DNA of 64,000 nt, taken from NCBI RefSeq assembly GCF_013297935.1, contig NZ_JAAFIX010000007.1, positions 1-64,000 on the forward strand, given 5' to 3'. The notes under the pieces are model-generated. The model was not told where the DNA came from and ran no database searches. It saw nothing but the letters and a program-made list of their open reading frames with translations. The position numbers and the translations under genes were made by a program. Positions 44,742 to 54,948 of this stretch are shown here, piece by piece. Numbering within the stretch: position 1 is the first letter of the stretch; each line of letters starts with the position of its first letter. Origin of the DNA: Rhodoferax sp. (lineage in GTDB: Bacteria > Pseudomonadota > Gammaproteobacteria > Burkholderiales > Burkholderiaceae_C).

Positions 44742-47330
44742 TTACGCGAGCAGGCGCTCCGGGTTGGCTTCCAGCTTAGCGAGTGCATCACGGGTGGCCC
44801 GCACCGTGAGCGCCTCTTCTTCCTGTGGGAGCAACAGGCCGGCCTGCAAATAGGCAGCCAAGCGCCCTCCCTGAATAAGAAAACTCTTGCCCGCAGTCGA
44901 AGCGAATAAATTCAGGTGCTTCTTGTCACTGCGCCACGCAAACTGCACCTGTGTGATCTGGTGGTTATGGTCCAAGGTGTACCAGGTACCCAGTTGTAAT
45001 TCGTGGGCCCAAGCCATCATGGCGGCGGTCGGTTTGGAGCCGCCGTTGGCCACCACCTCGATAGCGGAGGCATCGATTCCGAGCATCATCTCTATGCTTT
45101 CGGCATCGAGAGGCAGATCGCCCATACCGTCTTCGGAAACGAAATCTTCCAGATTCCCTAAGCGCTGGGCCATGGCATCGATCTGTGCTTGCGGAATCGC
45201 CTGCGTCTTGGACATAAATGCATCGGCCAAGGTGTCGCTGATCCGTTTCACATGGGCTTCTTGCTCGGAAGGCGCCATCGCAAGCAGCGTCATCCCCGAT
45301 CGGAGTCGCAACAGCAGATTCGGCAGGTCTTGGATGACACGGGCCCGATCCGAGCGATTGGGTTTCGCACTGGCAGCCCAGACCAGATCGGTCGCCGATT
45401 TTTTGAGTACCAACGTATCGGCGTGCTGAGGCCCTTTGCGCACTGCCGAAACCGCCAACGCCTCCGCCCAGACTTTGAACAAAAAGTCACGGATTTCTTC
45501 GCGTACCGGCATGCCCTTCAACATGTTGCGCATCTCAATCGTGTATTGGATGGCAAGGGTTTCCTTTTGCTCCACTTGCTGGGCTACGCCCACGACCTTC
45601 TGTGCCGGGCCTTTTTCTGTCAAAAACTTGGCAAGGAACTTTTGAAACTCATCAAAAACGATCTGATAGACCTTTTTCCCGGTTTCAGGGTACTGCTCAA
45701 TCACCTGCACAATGCGTTTGATCTCGGCCTCCATGGCACTGCCATGCACACCGACCGCATCAAACCCCATCACACAGGACCCCATGCGATCAATCAGCAT
45801 GCGCGCAGGATGTGTCGCGGTGCCAAAAAAGTCAGGGTCTTCCAAAGCGACGCGCAAGACGGGCATCTGAAGACGAGCAAACCAAACACGGATACCGGGA
45901 GGGATACGCTCTTCTGCCAAGATGGCCTGAAACATCAACGCAACGATCTCAATCGTTGCCTTTTCACCTTTGGTCTCCGCTTTCTTTTTGAGCTCCGCAG
46001 TTTTTTCTCGCAAATCTCCCGCAACACGTGCCACTCCGGCAGGGCTGTAGTCTTCAAACTGGGTTCCACCCGGGGCATAGGTCCCTGACGGCCCGGGCCG
46101 GTAGGCCATAGCCTCCGCCAATGCTGGAGACGGAGCATGATGCTCCGTACCTACAAAGTCGCCACCACCGTGGGTCACAAACAGTTTGCGGATCTGACCG
46201 ATCACCCCTTGTGCTCGGCTCCGCGCGCGTGCCAGCGGTGTGGTGGCGGTCAACATGCGAGTTTCCTCTGCAGCACCATAGGCCACACCAGGGCCACTGG
46301 TCGGGCTCGATTGGCGCCAGAAAGGCGTGGGTGTGGAGGTGCTCACACCTTGCGGACCAGATGCCGCTCCCGGGCCTGTTGGCGCGGAGGCAGCAGGCCC
46401 ACCCCAGCCTAGACGGCCACTGAAAAAGCCACCGCCACGCCCTTGGGAACCCGGGGCCTCCGCACCAGGATACCCCGCGCCTGATGGACTTTGATGGGCA
46501 GACTGGCCTTGCAATCCGCCTCGCGAAGTGGGTTGCCCGTAAGAGGTCCCGCCGAAGCCACCGCCTTGCGGCCCTGAACCTTGCTCAGCGTAGTTAACGG
46601 GACCATGGCCACTCATACCCGCTTCTTGCGGGCTTTCCATAGCGGGGGCATGGCCCGTTGGGGGTGCATTGTTTGCTCTGACAGGGGCTTTGACGCGGTC
46701 CTTCAGCTCTATGCTTGGCATTACGCCTTTGTTGATGAGCACCTCATTGGCATTTTTATAAGCCACGGTCAGGCGCTCGATCAACAGCCGCTGAACCACC
46801 TCGGTCACCAAAGGCCAGGATTCGCCCGGCATTCCGGAGTTTGCCCATTGCTCCACAAGCAACAAAACTAGAACTTCAGGGCGAAAGAGATCTCTCCCGT
46901 CCAGATCGTCGGAGGCCTCGAGGTACTTGATTCGAATGCGCAAGTCATCCAGTTGCGGCAAGACTTTTTCGTTGACCGCCAGAACCATGCGGGAGGCCAA
47001 AATTTTGTTTTCAACCACCTCAGTTCCAACCAGCTCCAGCCCGGCTGCTTCCAAACCGAGCGACTTTTTCTGAACTGGAGGGTCCAGACACTCGCGCCAG
47101 GCTTTATTCGTACCCTCAATCCACAGTGGCTTGCTTTGTTTGTAAGCCATCCAAAAGTCCCGCCGCAGCTGCGCTTCACGGGCATTGGTCAGTTCATCCA
47201 TGAGGGTCGTCAGTCGCTCCTGCACTGCCTCACTGATTTCCAGCAAGGCCTTACCAGCCTCTGCAAGAAACCGCTCACGCAAAGCACGGGTCAGCTGCAA
47301 ACGGGGTGAAAGCGCCTGACGGGTAACCAT
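44742..47330 (-). CDS. DUF1631 family protein
   Basis: The 862-residue protein matches the DUF1631 family, which I know from beta- and gammaproteobacteria with no settled function. The N-terminal third is helical (RERFLAEAGKALLEISEAVQ), a low-complexity Gly/Pro/Ser-rich linker spans about 215-365 (GPQGGGFGGTSYGQPTSRGG), and the C-terminal half (about 470-860) is again helical with YTLDHNHQITQVQFAWRSD near the end, a PilZ-like stretch by eye. No signal peptide. It follows secF on the same strand by 18 bp. Confidence 0.82.
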   Translation of the reverse strand: MVTRQALSPRLQLTRALRERFLAEAGKALLEISEAVQERLTTLMDELTNAREAQLRRDFWMAYKQSKPLWIEGTNKAWRECLDPPVQKKSLGLEAAGLELVGTEVVENKILASRMVLAVNEKVLPQLDDLRIRIKYLEASDDLDGRDLFRPEVLVLLLVEQWANSGMPGESWPLVTEVVQRLLIERLTVAYKNANEVLINKGVMPSIELKDRVKAPVRANNAPPTGHAPAMESPQEAGMSGHGPVNYAEQGSGPQGGGFGGTSYGQPTSRGGLQGQSAHQSPSGAGYPGAEAPGSQGRGGGFFSGRLGWGGPAASAPTGPGAASGPQGVSTSTPTPFWRQSSPTSGPGVAYGAAEETRMLTATTPLARARSRAQGVIGQIRKLFVTHGGGDFVGTEHHAPSPALAEAMAYRPGPSGTYAPGGTQFEDYSPAGVARVAGDLREKTAELKKKAETKGEKATIEIVALMFQAILAEERIPPGIRVWFARLQMPVLRVALEDPDFFGTATHPARMLIDRMGSCVMGFDAVGVHGSAMEAEIKRIVQVIEQYPETGKKVYQIVFDEFQKFLAKFLTEKGPAQKVVGVAQQVEQKETLAIQYTIEMRNMLKGMPVREEIRDFLFKVWAEALAVSAVRKGPQHADTLVLKKSATDLVWAASAKPNRSDRARVIQDLPNLLLRLRSGMTLLAMAPSEQEAHVKRISDTLADAFMSKTQAIPQAQIDAMAQRLGNLEDFVSEDGMGDLPLDAESIEMMLGIDASAIEVVANGGSKPTAAMMAWAHELQLGTWYTLDHNHQITQVQFAWRSDKKHLNLFASTAGKSFLIQGGRLAAYLQAGLLLPQEEEALTVRATRDALAKLEANPERLLA

Positions 47331-47348
47331 GGATGAAGCGCCCTCTCG

Positions 47349-48302
47349 TTAAACCGTTGCGCCGGCGTTGGGGTCGGAAGGATCCAATTCTTTTTTAGGC
47401 CCGCCCTTGACCAAGTCCTCACGCTGGATGCCCAACCACATTGCAATCGCGGCCGCCACGAAAACGGAGGAGTAGATTCCGAACAGGATGCCGATGGTGA
47501 GCGCCAGCGCAAAATAATGGAGCGTGGCACCGCCGAACACCAACATGGACAACACCATCAATTGCGTCGATCCATGGGTGATGATGGTCCGGCTGATGGT
47601 TGAAGTGATCGCGTTGTCAATGATCTGCTCGGTATTCATCTTGCGGTACCGGCGGAAGTTTTCCCGGATTCGGTCGAAGATAACCACGGACTCGTTCACC
47701 GAGTAACCCAGCACGGCCAATACCGCCGCCAACACGGGCAGCGAAAACTCCCACTGGAAGAATGCGAAGAAACCGAGAATGATGATCACGTCATGCAAGT
47801 TGGCAATGATGGCTGCTACTGCAAACTTCCATTCGAAACGGATCGCCAAGTAGATCATGATGCCAACGACCACGAAGGCAAGCGCCTTCAGGCCATCTGC
47901 CGCCAGTTCGTCGCCCACTTGAGGGCCCACGAACTCTGTGCGACGCATGGTGGCCGACGGGTCTGCAGCCTGGAGCGCTGCCATGACTTTTTCACTTTGC
48001 TGGCCGGATGTGCTGCCTTTTTGCACTGGCATGCGGATCAAGACATCTTGTGCCGTACCGAAGTTTTGGACCTGCACATCATTGATACCCAAGGTATCAA
48101 CCGTGCTACGGATTTTGTTGAGGTCGGCCGGCTGCGAGTAGCTCACCTCCATCAACGTGCCGCCTGTGAACTCCACCGACAAATGCAGGCCACGGGAGAA
48201 CAAGAAGAACACAGCCGCCACGAAGGTGACGAACGAAATCAGATTGAAAACTAACGCATTCCGCATAAACGGAATGTCACGGCGGATCTTAAAAAATTCC
48301 AT
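47349..48302 (-). CDS. secF: protein translocase subunit SecF
   Basis: The 317-residue membrane protein has SVEFTGGTLMEVSY (the SecF periplasmic P1 start, about 36-49) and the membrane motifs LGYSVNESVVIFDRIRENFR and DNAITSTISRTIITHGSTQL. It works with SecD in proton-driven protein export. It follows secD by 9 bp. Confidence 0.96.
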   Translation of the reverse strand: MEFFKIRRDIPFMRNALVFNLISFVTFVAAVFFLFSRGLHLSVEFTGGTLMEVSYSQPADLNKIRSTVDTLGINDVQVQNFGTAQDVLIRMPVQKGSTSGQQSEKVMAALQAADPSATMRRTEFVGPQVGDELAADGLKALAFVVVGIMIYLAIRFEWKFAVAAIIANLHDVIIILGFFAFFQWEFSLPVLAAVLAVLGYSVNESVVIFDRIRENFRRYRKMNTEQIIDNAITSTISRTIITHGSTQLMVLSMLVFGGATLHYFALALTIGILFGIYSSVFVAAAIAMWLGIQREDLVKGGPKKELDPSDPNAGATV

Positions 48303-48311
48303 GACTTTTCC

Positions 48312-50192
48312 TTAAGGGGTGGTGACTTCGTTACCCGAATCAGGGCGCCACACCGTGCCGATAGAAACCGTTTTCAGCTTCTTTTGGCGACCGTACCACA
48401 AATTCACCAAGCCACGCGAGAAGAACACGCCGGAGAACATGCTGGTCAAAATGCCCAGGCAGTGCACCACAGCAAAGCCCCGCACCGGACCGGAACCGAA
48501 TGCCAGCAAAGCCAAGCCTGCGATCAGCGTGGTGACGTTGGAGTCGATGATGGTGGCCCATGCACGGTCATAGCCGGCGTGAATCGCGGCTTGGGGCGAT
48601 GCCCCGTTGCGCAACTCTTCGCGCACCCGTTCATTGATCAACACGTTGGCGTCAATCGCCATACCCAGTACCAGAGCCATGGCCGCCATACCGGGCAGCG
48701 TCAAGGTGGCTTGCAACATCGACAACACTGCCACCAGCAGCAGCAAGTTGAATGCTAATGCCACGCTGGAAATTACGCCAAACAGCATGTAATACATGCA
48801 CATGAAAACCGCCACCGCCAAGAAACCCCAGGTCACGCTGTTGAAGCCTTTGGCAATGTTTTCAGCACCCAAGCTCGGGCCGATGGTCCGCTCTTCAATG
48901 ATTTCCATAGGGGCAGCCAAAGAACCCGCACGCAACAGCAGTGCTGTATCGGCCGCCTCTACGGTGGTCATACGACCGGAAATCTGAACGCGACCGCCAC
49001 TGATTTCAGAGCGAATCACCGGTGCGGTGACCACTTCGCCTTTGCCTTTTTCAAAGAGCAGAATCGCCATCCGCTTGTTGATGTTCTCCCGCGTCACATC
49101 GCGGAAGATACGGGCACCCTTCGCGTCCAGCGACAGATTCACCGTGGGTTCCTGTGTCTGACCATCGAAACCGGGCTGTGCATCTGTCAGATTTTCACCG
49201 GTCAGAATGACCTGCTTTTTGACAATAACCGCATTGCCCTCGCGGTCCAGATAACGCTCGGAGCCAAATGGCACCGGACCCGTACCGGTTTCCGCGGAGC
49301 GGGCTTCTGTGCCCTCGTCAACCAGACGAACTTCCAAGGTCGCTGTGCGACCCAGAATATCTTTGGCTTTGGCGGTGTCTTGCACGCCGGGCAACTGCAC
49401 CACGATGCGGTCCAGTCCCTGCTGCTGAATCACCGGTTCGGCCACGCCCAGCTCGTTGATCCGGTTGTGCAGGGTCGTGATGTTTTGCTTGAGCGCTTGC
49501 TCTTGGATTGTCTTGCCGGAAACGGGTTTGATGGTGGCTACCAGCTTCACATCAGCGCCGTCGGCCGCGGTCACTGCATCCAGATCCGCAAACTGGTCTT
49601 GGATAATGCGTTGCGCAGATGCTGCGGTGGCAGCATCCCGGAAACGGACTTCAATGGTTTGGCCGTTGCGGGCAATACCGCTGTGACGGACATTCTTCTC
49701 GCGCAAGACGGTGCGGATATCGCCAGACAGGGACTCGGCCCGTTTGGTCAGTGCGGCCTGCATATCGACCTGCAGCATGAAGTGCACACCACCTCGCAAA
49801 TCCAACCCCAAGTACATGGGGGAAGCGCGCAACGAAGTGAGCCATACCGGCGAACGCGACAGCAAGTTCAAAGCAACGATGTACGCCGGGTCCGAACCTT
49901 CCGGGTTGAGCGCTTTCTGAACCGCGTCCTTGGCCTTGAGCTGCGCGTCAGTGTCGGTAAACCGAACTTTTATCGAGGCGCCATCTAAAGAAACCGCATC
50001 CGGGGTCAGTCCGGCGGTTTTCAACGACTGCTCTACCTTGGCCAGCGTTGCTGCATCCACCTTCACTGAAGATTTGGCCGCAGACACCTGCACAGCCGGA
50101 GCCTCACCAAACACATTGGGCAGGGCATATAAGCCACTAACCACCAGCGCGACCAGAATGATCGCGTACTTCCACACCGGATAACGGTTCAT
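48312..50192 (-). CDS. secD: protein translocase subunit SecD
   Basis: The 626-residue protein has YLGLDLRGGVHFMLQVD (about 126-142), a long periplasmic P1 domain, and C-terminal membrane helices with ALVLGMAIDANVLINERVRE. It pulls exported chains through SecYEG. Start MNRYPVWKYAIILVALVV contains the first helix. Confidence 0.96.
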   Translation of the reverse strand: MNRYPVWKYAIILVALVVSGLYALPNVFGEAPAVQVSAAKSSVKVDAATLAKVEQSLKTAGLTPDAVSLDGASIKVRFTDTDAQLKAKDAVQKALNPEGSDPAYIVALNLLSRSPVWLTSLRASPMYLGLDLRGGVHFMLQVDMQAALTKRAESLSGDIRTVLREKNVRHSGIARNGQTIEVRFRDAATAASAQRIIQDQFADLDAVTAADGADVKLVATIKPVSGKTIQEQALKQNITTLHNRINELGVAEPVIQQQGLDRIVVQLPGVQDTAKAKDILGRTATLEVRLVDEGTEARSAETGTGPVPFGSERYLDREGNAVIVKKQVILTGENLTDAQPGFDGQTQEPTVNLSLDAKGARIFRDVTRENINKRMAILLFEKGKGEVVTAPVIRSEISGGRVQISGRMTTVEAADTALLLRAGSLAAPMEIIEERTIGPSLGAENIAKGFNSVTWGFLAVAVFMCMYYMLFGVISSVALAFNLLLLVAVLSMLQATLTLPGMAAMALVLGMAIDANVLINERVREELRNGASPQAAIHAGYDRAWATIIDSNVTTLIAGLALLAFGSGPVRGFAVVHCLGILTSMFSGVFFSRGLVNLWYGRQKKLKTVSIGTVWRPDSGNEVTTP

Positions 50193-50225
50193 GATCGCGC
50201 TTTACTAACGGTTAAGAACGGCTGC

Positions 50226-50552
50226 TTACTTGATAGAGCCTTTGGGCAGCACTTGAACCACTGCGCTGCGCTGCACCTGCACTTCGACTCCGCTGGCGAC
50301 TTCCAGGCCGACATAGCTGTCACCCAGCTTGCTCACTTTGCCCAGCACGCCGCCGGCAGTTACCACTTCATCACCCTTGGCTAGGGCGTCAATCATGGCG
50401 CGGTGCTCTTTTTGCTTCTTCATCTGGGGGCGGATCATCACGAAGTACAGCACCACAAACATCAACACCAAAGGCAGCATGCTCATCAAAGAGGATTGCA
50501 TGTCTCCGCCAGCGGCAGCAGGAGCAGTTTGGGCAAAAGCAGAAGAAATGAA
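50226..50552 (-). CDS. yajC: preprotein translocase subunit YajC
   Basis: A GTG start at 50552 is preferred: GGAG lies 7 nt upstream and the protein then begins MFISSAFAQ, the usual YajC N-terminus (108 residues). A TTG at 50570 would add six residues. One membrane helix (LPLVLMFVVLYFVMIRPQMK) and the conserved MIRPQ/KKQKEHRAM and GDEVVTAGGVLGKV blocks are seen. First gene of yajC-secD-secF. Confidence 0.94.
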   Translation of the reverse strand, partial: FISSAFAQTAPAAAGGDMQSSLMSMLPLVLMFVVLYFVMIRPQMKKQKEHRAMIDALAKGDEVVTAGGVLGKVSKLGDSYVGLEVASGVEVQVQRSAVVQVLPKGSIK

Positions 50553-50693
50553 CACAGGCAAACTCCACAAAAGGGATCAGAGAAAAGAATTTCAACCCGC
50601 GGCACGGCCGCAAGCGAACCGACCGGCTTGCAGCCAGTCAACCGGTCATTGTAAGCGGGGGAAAAGGCCCGCCCGTGATGGGCGGGCATGGCC

Positions 50694-53600
50694 CTAGGCG
50701 GCCCGGGCCTGTTGGCTTGCGGGCTCGGCGTGATAGCGGGCCAACAGATCTACCCACTGGCGGCGGGCGGCTTTCAGATGGCGAACCTTGACGTGGCCGA
50801 ATCCTCGGATTTGCTCCGGCACCCTTGCAAACGCAGTGGCCGCCTCCCGGTTGGACGCCGTCAACCCGGGGAGAATGCCTTCAATAGCGGCCTGGTATTG
50901 CGCAATCAAAGCCCGCTCTTCGCGTCGTTCCCCGGTGTACCCGAACACATCCAGGGCAGTACCCCGCAGCACCTTCAAAGGTGCCAGGAGACGGAAGCCC
51001 CACACCATCCAGGCGCCGAACCGGGACTTCAAGGCTTCACCCTGTGCGTTCTTGCGGGACCAGAGCGGGGGTGCCAAGTGGTAGGCGAGGGAGAAGTCCC
51101 CCTCAAACATGGCGTCCACCTTGGCACGAAAAGCGGGGTCGGTTTGCAAGCGCGCCACCTCGTATTCGTCTTTGTACGCCATCAACTTGAACAAATAGCG
51201 CGCCACGGCTTCGGTCAATTGCAGCTTGTCCCCTTGCAGCGCAGCCTCGGCGGCCCTCACCCGATTCACAAAATCGGTATAGCGACCGGCGTAGGCTTCA
51301 TTCTGGTAGGCCGCCAAGAAGCCGCTGCGTCGCTTAATCATTTCGTCCAGTGTTTCTTTGCTCCGGGGAACAAAGCTCAGCACCTGCCCCGGCGTCAGGG
51401 CCCGCTGCACCGCAGGCCAATCGACCGCCGCACGGCGACCCCACTCAAACGCTGCCTTGTTGTTGCCCACGGCAACCGCATTGAGCTCAATGGCGCGCAT
51501 CAGCGCAGCCAGCCCCAGGGGAATCCAACCTTTCTGCCAGGCATAGCCCAGCATCATGGGGTTGGTGTAGATGCTGTCGCCCATGACCTTGGTGGCCACC
51601 GCATCGGCATCGAACAAGCCCACATGGCTCTCGCCCACCGTGCGGGTGATATCGCTCACACACTGGTCGCCAGGGTTGGTCCAGTCGGCGTTGCGCACAA
51701 ATCCGGCCGTCGGCACGGTGTTGGTATTCAAGGCCACATGGGTACGGCCCGGACGCATTCGGATCAAGGTTTCCTTGCCGGCGACCACCACCGGGTCGCA
51801 ACCCAAGACAAGGTCTGCCGACGCGGTGCCGACTCGCGTGGTGCGGATCGCGTCTTGAGAGGCGCCAATCAATACGTGGCTCCAGGTCGCGCCGCCTTTT
51901 TGAGCAAGGCCCCCGGCGTCCTGGGTGACGATGCCTTTGCCTTCCAAGTGCGCAGCCACGCCCAGCAACTGGCCAATGGTGATGACCCCCGTGCCCCCCA
52001 CCCCTGCCACGATGGTTCCCCAGACACCCCCGGGTGCCGTGGAAAGGTCGGGGATCTGCGGGTCCGGCAACGCAGGCCAACCACTGGCGTCGGTTTGCAG
52101 CTTTGCGGGCTTTTTGAGCTGCCCGCCTTCGACGGTGACAAAACTGGGGCAGAACCCTTTGACGCAGGAGATATCTTTGTTACAGGTGCTCTGATTGATC
52201 TGGCGTTTGCGTCCGAAATGTGTTTCCAGAGGCTCCACGCTCATGCAGTTGCTTTGCACACCACAGTCGCCACAGCCCTCACACACCAAATCGTTGATGA
52301 CTACGCGCTTGGCAGGGTCCAACAAGGTGCCGCGCTTACGGCGGCGGCGCTTTTCGGTGGCGCAGGTCTGGTCATAAATGATGACGGTGGTGCCTTTGAT
52401 TTCGCGGAACTCGCGCTGGATGCGGTCCAGCTCGTCACGGTGCTCAATGGCAATGCCCTCGGGCAGCCCATCCACTGCGTCGTATTTCTCGGGCTCGTCC
52501 GTCACTACTATGATTTTGATAGCACCTTCCGCACGCATGCTCTGGGCTATCTGCACTACCGAGTGCCCTTCCGGCCGCTCACCCACCTGCTGGCCGCCCG
52601 TCATGGCGACCGCCTCGTTGTAGAGGATTTTGTAGGTGATGTTGACGCCGGCTGCAATGCTTTGGCGCACCGCCAGCAGGCCGCTGTGGAAGTAGGTGCC
52701 ATCGCCCAGGTTGGCGAAAATGTGCTTGTCGTTGGTGAAGGGCTGCTGCCCGACCCACGGCACGCCCTCCCCACCCATTTGGGTAAAGCCATCGGTGCTG
52801 CGGTCCATCCAGATGGTCATGAAATGGCAGCCGATGCCGGCCATCGCCCGCGAGCCCTCCGGCACCTTGGTGCTGGTGTTGTGCGGGCAGCCTGAACAAA
52901 ACCAGGGTTGGCGAACCGCTGCCGCCGCACCGGCGTTGCCCAAGTCGATCACGTGCATGGCCCGCTCTTTGGCTTCCAGAATCGCCATCTGGGCGTCGAT
53001 GCGGGCGCTGGTGTCGGCATCCAGCCCCAGCTTTTTGATGCGCTGGGCAATGGCACGGGCAATGATGGCCGGCGACAAATCGGCGTTTGCGCGCAACAGG
53101 GTGTTGGCGCTCGGGTTGGGCATGGACCACTCGCCCCCGGCACCATAGTGGTCAGGCGTTTCCACTTCATTGAACTTGCCCAGCACCGTGGGGCGCACGT
53201 CAGAGCGCCAGTTGTAGAGCTCTTCTTTGAGCTGGTATTCGATGACCTGGCGCTTTTCCTCCACCACCAGAATCTCCTGCAGGCCGGTGGCGAACTCGCG
53301 GGTCAGCTGCGCCTCCAGCGGCCACACCACGCCCACCTTGTGCACACGGATGCCGATGCGGCGGCAGGTGTCGTCATCCAGCCCCAAGTCGAGCAGCGCC
53401 TGGCGGGTGTCGTTGTAGGCCTTGCCGCTCGAAATGATGCCGAAGCGGTCGTGCGGCCCCTCAACCACGTTGTGGTTCAACCGGTTGGCGCGGATGTAGG
53501 CCAGCGCGGCATACCACTTGTAGTCAAACAGGCGGGCTTCCTGGTCCAGCGCATGGTCGGGCCAGCGGATGTGCAGGCCACCGGGCGGCAGCTCAAAGTC

Positions 53601-54323
53601 GGCCGGCATACGAGTGAGGACGCGCTCCGGGTCGATGGTGACCGTGGCGCTGGATTCCACGATTTCCTGAATCGTCTTCATACCCGCCCACACGCCCGAG
53701 AAACGGCTCATGGCGAAGGCGTGCAGACCGAGATCCAAAATTTCCTGCACATTGGCCGGGAAGAACACCGGGAACCCGCAAGCCTTGAAGATGTGATCGC
53801 TCTGGTGGGCGGCGGTAGAGCTTTTGGAAATGTGGTCATCCCCCGCCACGGCAATCACACCGCCCCAGGGCGTGGTGCCGGCCATGTTGGCGTGCTTGAA
53901 CACATCGGAGCAGCGATCGACCCCCGGGCCTTTGCCGTACCAGATGCCGAACACACCGTCGTATTTATTGGTGCCCGGCGGTGCAAAACCCAACTGCTGC
54001 GTGCCCCACAAGGCAGTAGCAGCCAACTCCTCATTCACCCCCGGCTGAAACTTGATGTGGTGGGCCTCCAGGTACTTTTGCGCTTTGACCAGCGACTGGT
54101 CATAGGTGCCCAAGGGCGAGCCGCGGTAGCCGCTGATAAAGCCGGCCGTGTTTTTGCCGGCACGCTGGTCGCGCACGCGCTGCAGCATGGGTAACTTGAC
54201 CAGCGCCTGCACGCCGCTCATGAAAGCGCGGCCGTGGTCGAGGGCGTATTTGTCGTCGAGGGTGACGGTGTCCAGCGCCGTGCGGATGTGCGCGGGCAGG
54301 TCCCGGTTGAGGGGGGCATTCAT
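50694..54323 (-). CDS. indolepyruvate ferredoxin oxidoreductase, fused IorA-IorB type
   Basis: The 1209-residue enzyme oxidatively decarboxylates aryl-2-oxoacids (from aromatic or branched amino acids) to acyl-CoA. The N-terminal part carries GFISGYRGSPLGTYDQSL; the TPP-binding part carries GIGCHFMTIWMD and NLGDGTYFHSG; a 4Fe-4S region has VCEGCGDCGVQSNC and STCNKDISCVKGFCP; the gamma-type part has GVGGTGVITIGQLLG. The start at 54323 gives MNAPLNRDLPAHIRTALDTV; the frame extends 36 codons upstream across the operator region and is not used. It is divergent from an AsnC-type regulator. Confidence 0.94.
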   Translation of the reverse strand: MNAPLNRDLPAHIRTALDTVTLDDKYALDHGRAFMSGVQALVKLPMLQRVRDQRAGKNTAGFISGYRGSPLGTYDQSLVKAQKYLEAHHIKFQPGVNEELAATALWGTQQLGFAPPGTNKYDGVFGIWYGKGPGVDRCSDVFKHANMAGTTPWGGVIAVAGDDHISKSSTAAHQSDHIFKACGFPVFFPANVQEILDLGLHAFAMSRFSGVWAGMKTIQEIVESSATVTIDPERVLTRMPADFELPPGGLHIRWPDHALDQEARLFDYKWYAALAYIRANRLNHNVVEGPHDRFGIISSGKAYNDTRQALLDLGLDDDTCRRIGIRVHKVGVVWPLEAQLTREFATGLQEILVVEEKRQVIEYQLKEELYNWRSDVRPTVLGKFNEVETPDHYGAGGEWSMPNPSANTLLRANADLSPAIIARAIAQRIKKLGLDADTSARIDAQMAILEAKERAMHVIDLGNAGAAAAVRQPWFCSGCPHNTSTKVPEGSRAMAGIGCHFMTIWMDRSTDGFTQMGGEGVPWVGQQPFTNDKHIFANLGDGTYFHSGLLAVRQSIAAGVNITYKILYNEAVAMTGGQQVGERPEGHSVVQIAQSMRAEGAIKIIVVTDEPEKYDAVDGLPEGIAIEHRDELDRIQREFREIKGTTVIIYDQTCATEKRRRRKRGTLLDPAKRVVINDLVCEGCGDCGVQSNCMSVEPLETHFGRKRQINQSTCNKDISCVKGFCPSFVTVEGGQLKKPAKLQTDASGWPALPDPQIPDLSTAPGGVWGTIVAGVGGTGVITIGQLLGVAAHLEGKGIVTQDAGGLAQKGGATWSHVLIGASQDAIRTTRVGTASADLVLGCDPVVVAGKETLIRMRPGRTHVALNTNTVPTAGFVRNADWTNPGDQCVSDITRTVGESHVGLFDADAVATKVMGDSIYTNPMMLGYAWQKGWIPLGLAALMRAIELNAVAVGNNKAAFEWGRRAAVDWPAVQRALTPGQVLSFVPRSKETLDEMIKRRSGFLAAYQNEAYAGRYTDFVNRVRAAEAALQGDKLQLTEAVARYLFKLMAYKDEYEVARLQTDPAFRAKVDAMFEGDFSLAYHLAPPLWSRKNAQGEALKSRFGAWMVWGFRLLAPLKVLRGTALDVFGYTGERREERALIAQYQAAIEGILPGLTASNREAATAFARVPEQIRGFGHVKVRHLKAARRQWVDLLARYHAEPASQQARAA

Positions 54324-54385
54324 GGTGCTTGTCTCCGTGTTTTTGTTCGGCAAAGTGTATGCCTCACTCGCAGATAAGTCTTTGC

Positions 54386-54425
54386 GTTCTTTGCCCTCAA
54401 TAAGCCTTTCAAAGAACGATTCTTT
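54386..54425. promoter_or_regulatory. AsnC/Lrp-type operator cluster
   Basis: Three half-sites alternate in direction: GTTCTTTG at 54386-54393, CAAAGAAC at 54410-54417 and ATTCTTT at 54419-54425. The second and third form AAAGAA-CGA-TTCTTT, a perfect 15-bp palindrome (54411-54425); the first and second form 8-bp arms spaced by 16. The cluster lies just before the regulator gene and 60-100 bp before the oxidoreductase start. Confidence 0.6.
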
Positions 54426-54441
54426 CTCCATAATGCGTTTT

Positions 54442-54948
54442 ATGGAAACACTCGACCGCTATGACCTGGCCATTCTGAGCGAACTGCAAACCGACGGTCG
54501 CCTGAGCAATGCTGAACTTGCCACCCGCGTAGGCCTGAGTGCGGCGCCGTGCTGGCGGCGGGTGAAGGCGCTGGAGGACAGCGGCTTTATTACCGGCTAC
54601 CGCGCCGAGATCAACCGCCACAAAATCGGGCTGGGCGTGCTGGCGTTTGTACGCCTGGACGCCAACCGCAACAGCGGTGATGTGCTGCACGAACTCGAAG
54701 AGGCGATACGGCGGATCCCGGAGGTCATCAGCTGCCACTACATCAGCGGCACCGGCACGTTTGAGCTGCAAGTGGTCAGCCGCGACCTCAACAGCTTCAG
54801 CCAGTTCGCGCGCGAGGTGCTGATCAACCTGCCCAACGTCAAAGACCTGCACACCAGCTTCTCGCTGGGCGAGGTGAAGGCCAGCAGTGCGCTGCCGCTG
54901 GCCCAACTGACAAGCACACCAGACCCCAGCCGCAAGGGACGCCCATGA
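54442..54948 (+). CDS. AsnC/Lrp-family regulator
   Basis: The 168-residue protein begins METLDRYDLAILSELQTDGR (an ATG at 54433 would add three residues). The HTH is RLSNAELATRVGLSAAPCWR (about 20-39) and the RAM ligand domain follows (GLGVLAFVRL, ISCHYISGTGTFELQVVSRD). It most likely regulates the divergent indolepyruvate oxidoreductase in response to an amino acid; this neighbour pairing is common. It ends 4 bp inside the next gene. Confidence 0.92.
   Translation: METLDRYDLAILSELQTDGRLSNAELATRVGLSAAPCWRRVKALEDSGFITGYRAEINRHKIGLGVLAFVRLDANRNSGDVLHELEEAIRRIPEVISCHYISGTGTFELQVVSRDLNSFSQFAREVLINLPNVKDLHTSFSLGEVKASSALPLAQLTSTPDPSRKGRP

Noticed and set aside
52485-52535. Possible tenth copy of the dispersed repeat in the indolepyruvate oxidoreductase gene
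   Set aside because: Only ACTACTATGATTTTGATAGC resembles the right half; the rest does not align and the encoded IIVVTDEPEKY block looks like normal protein sequence.
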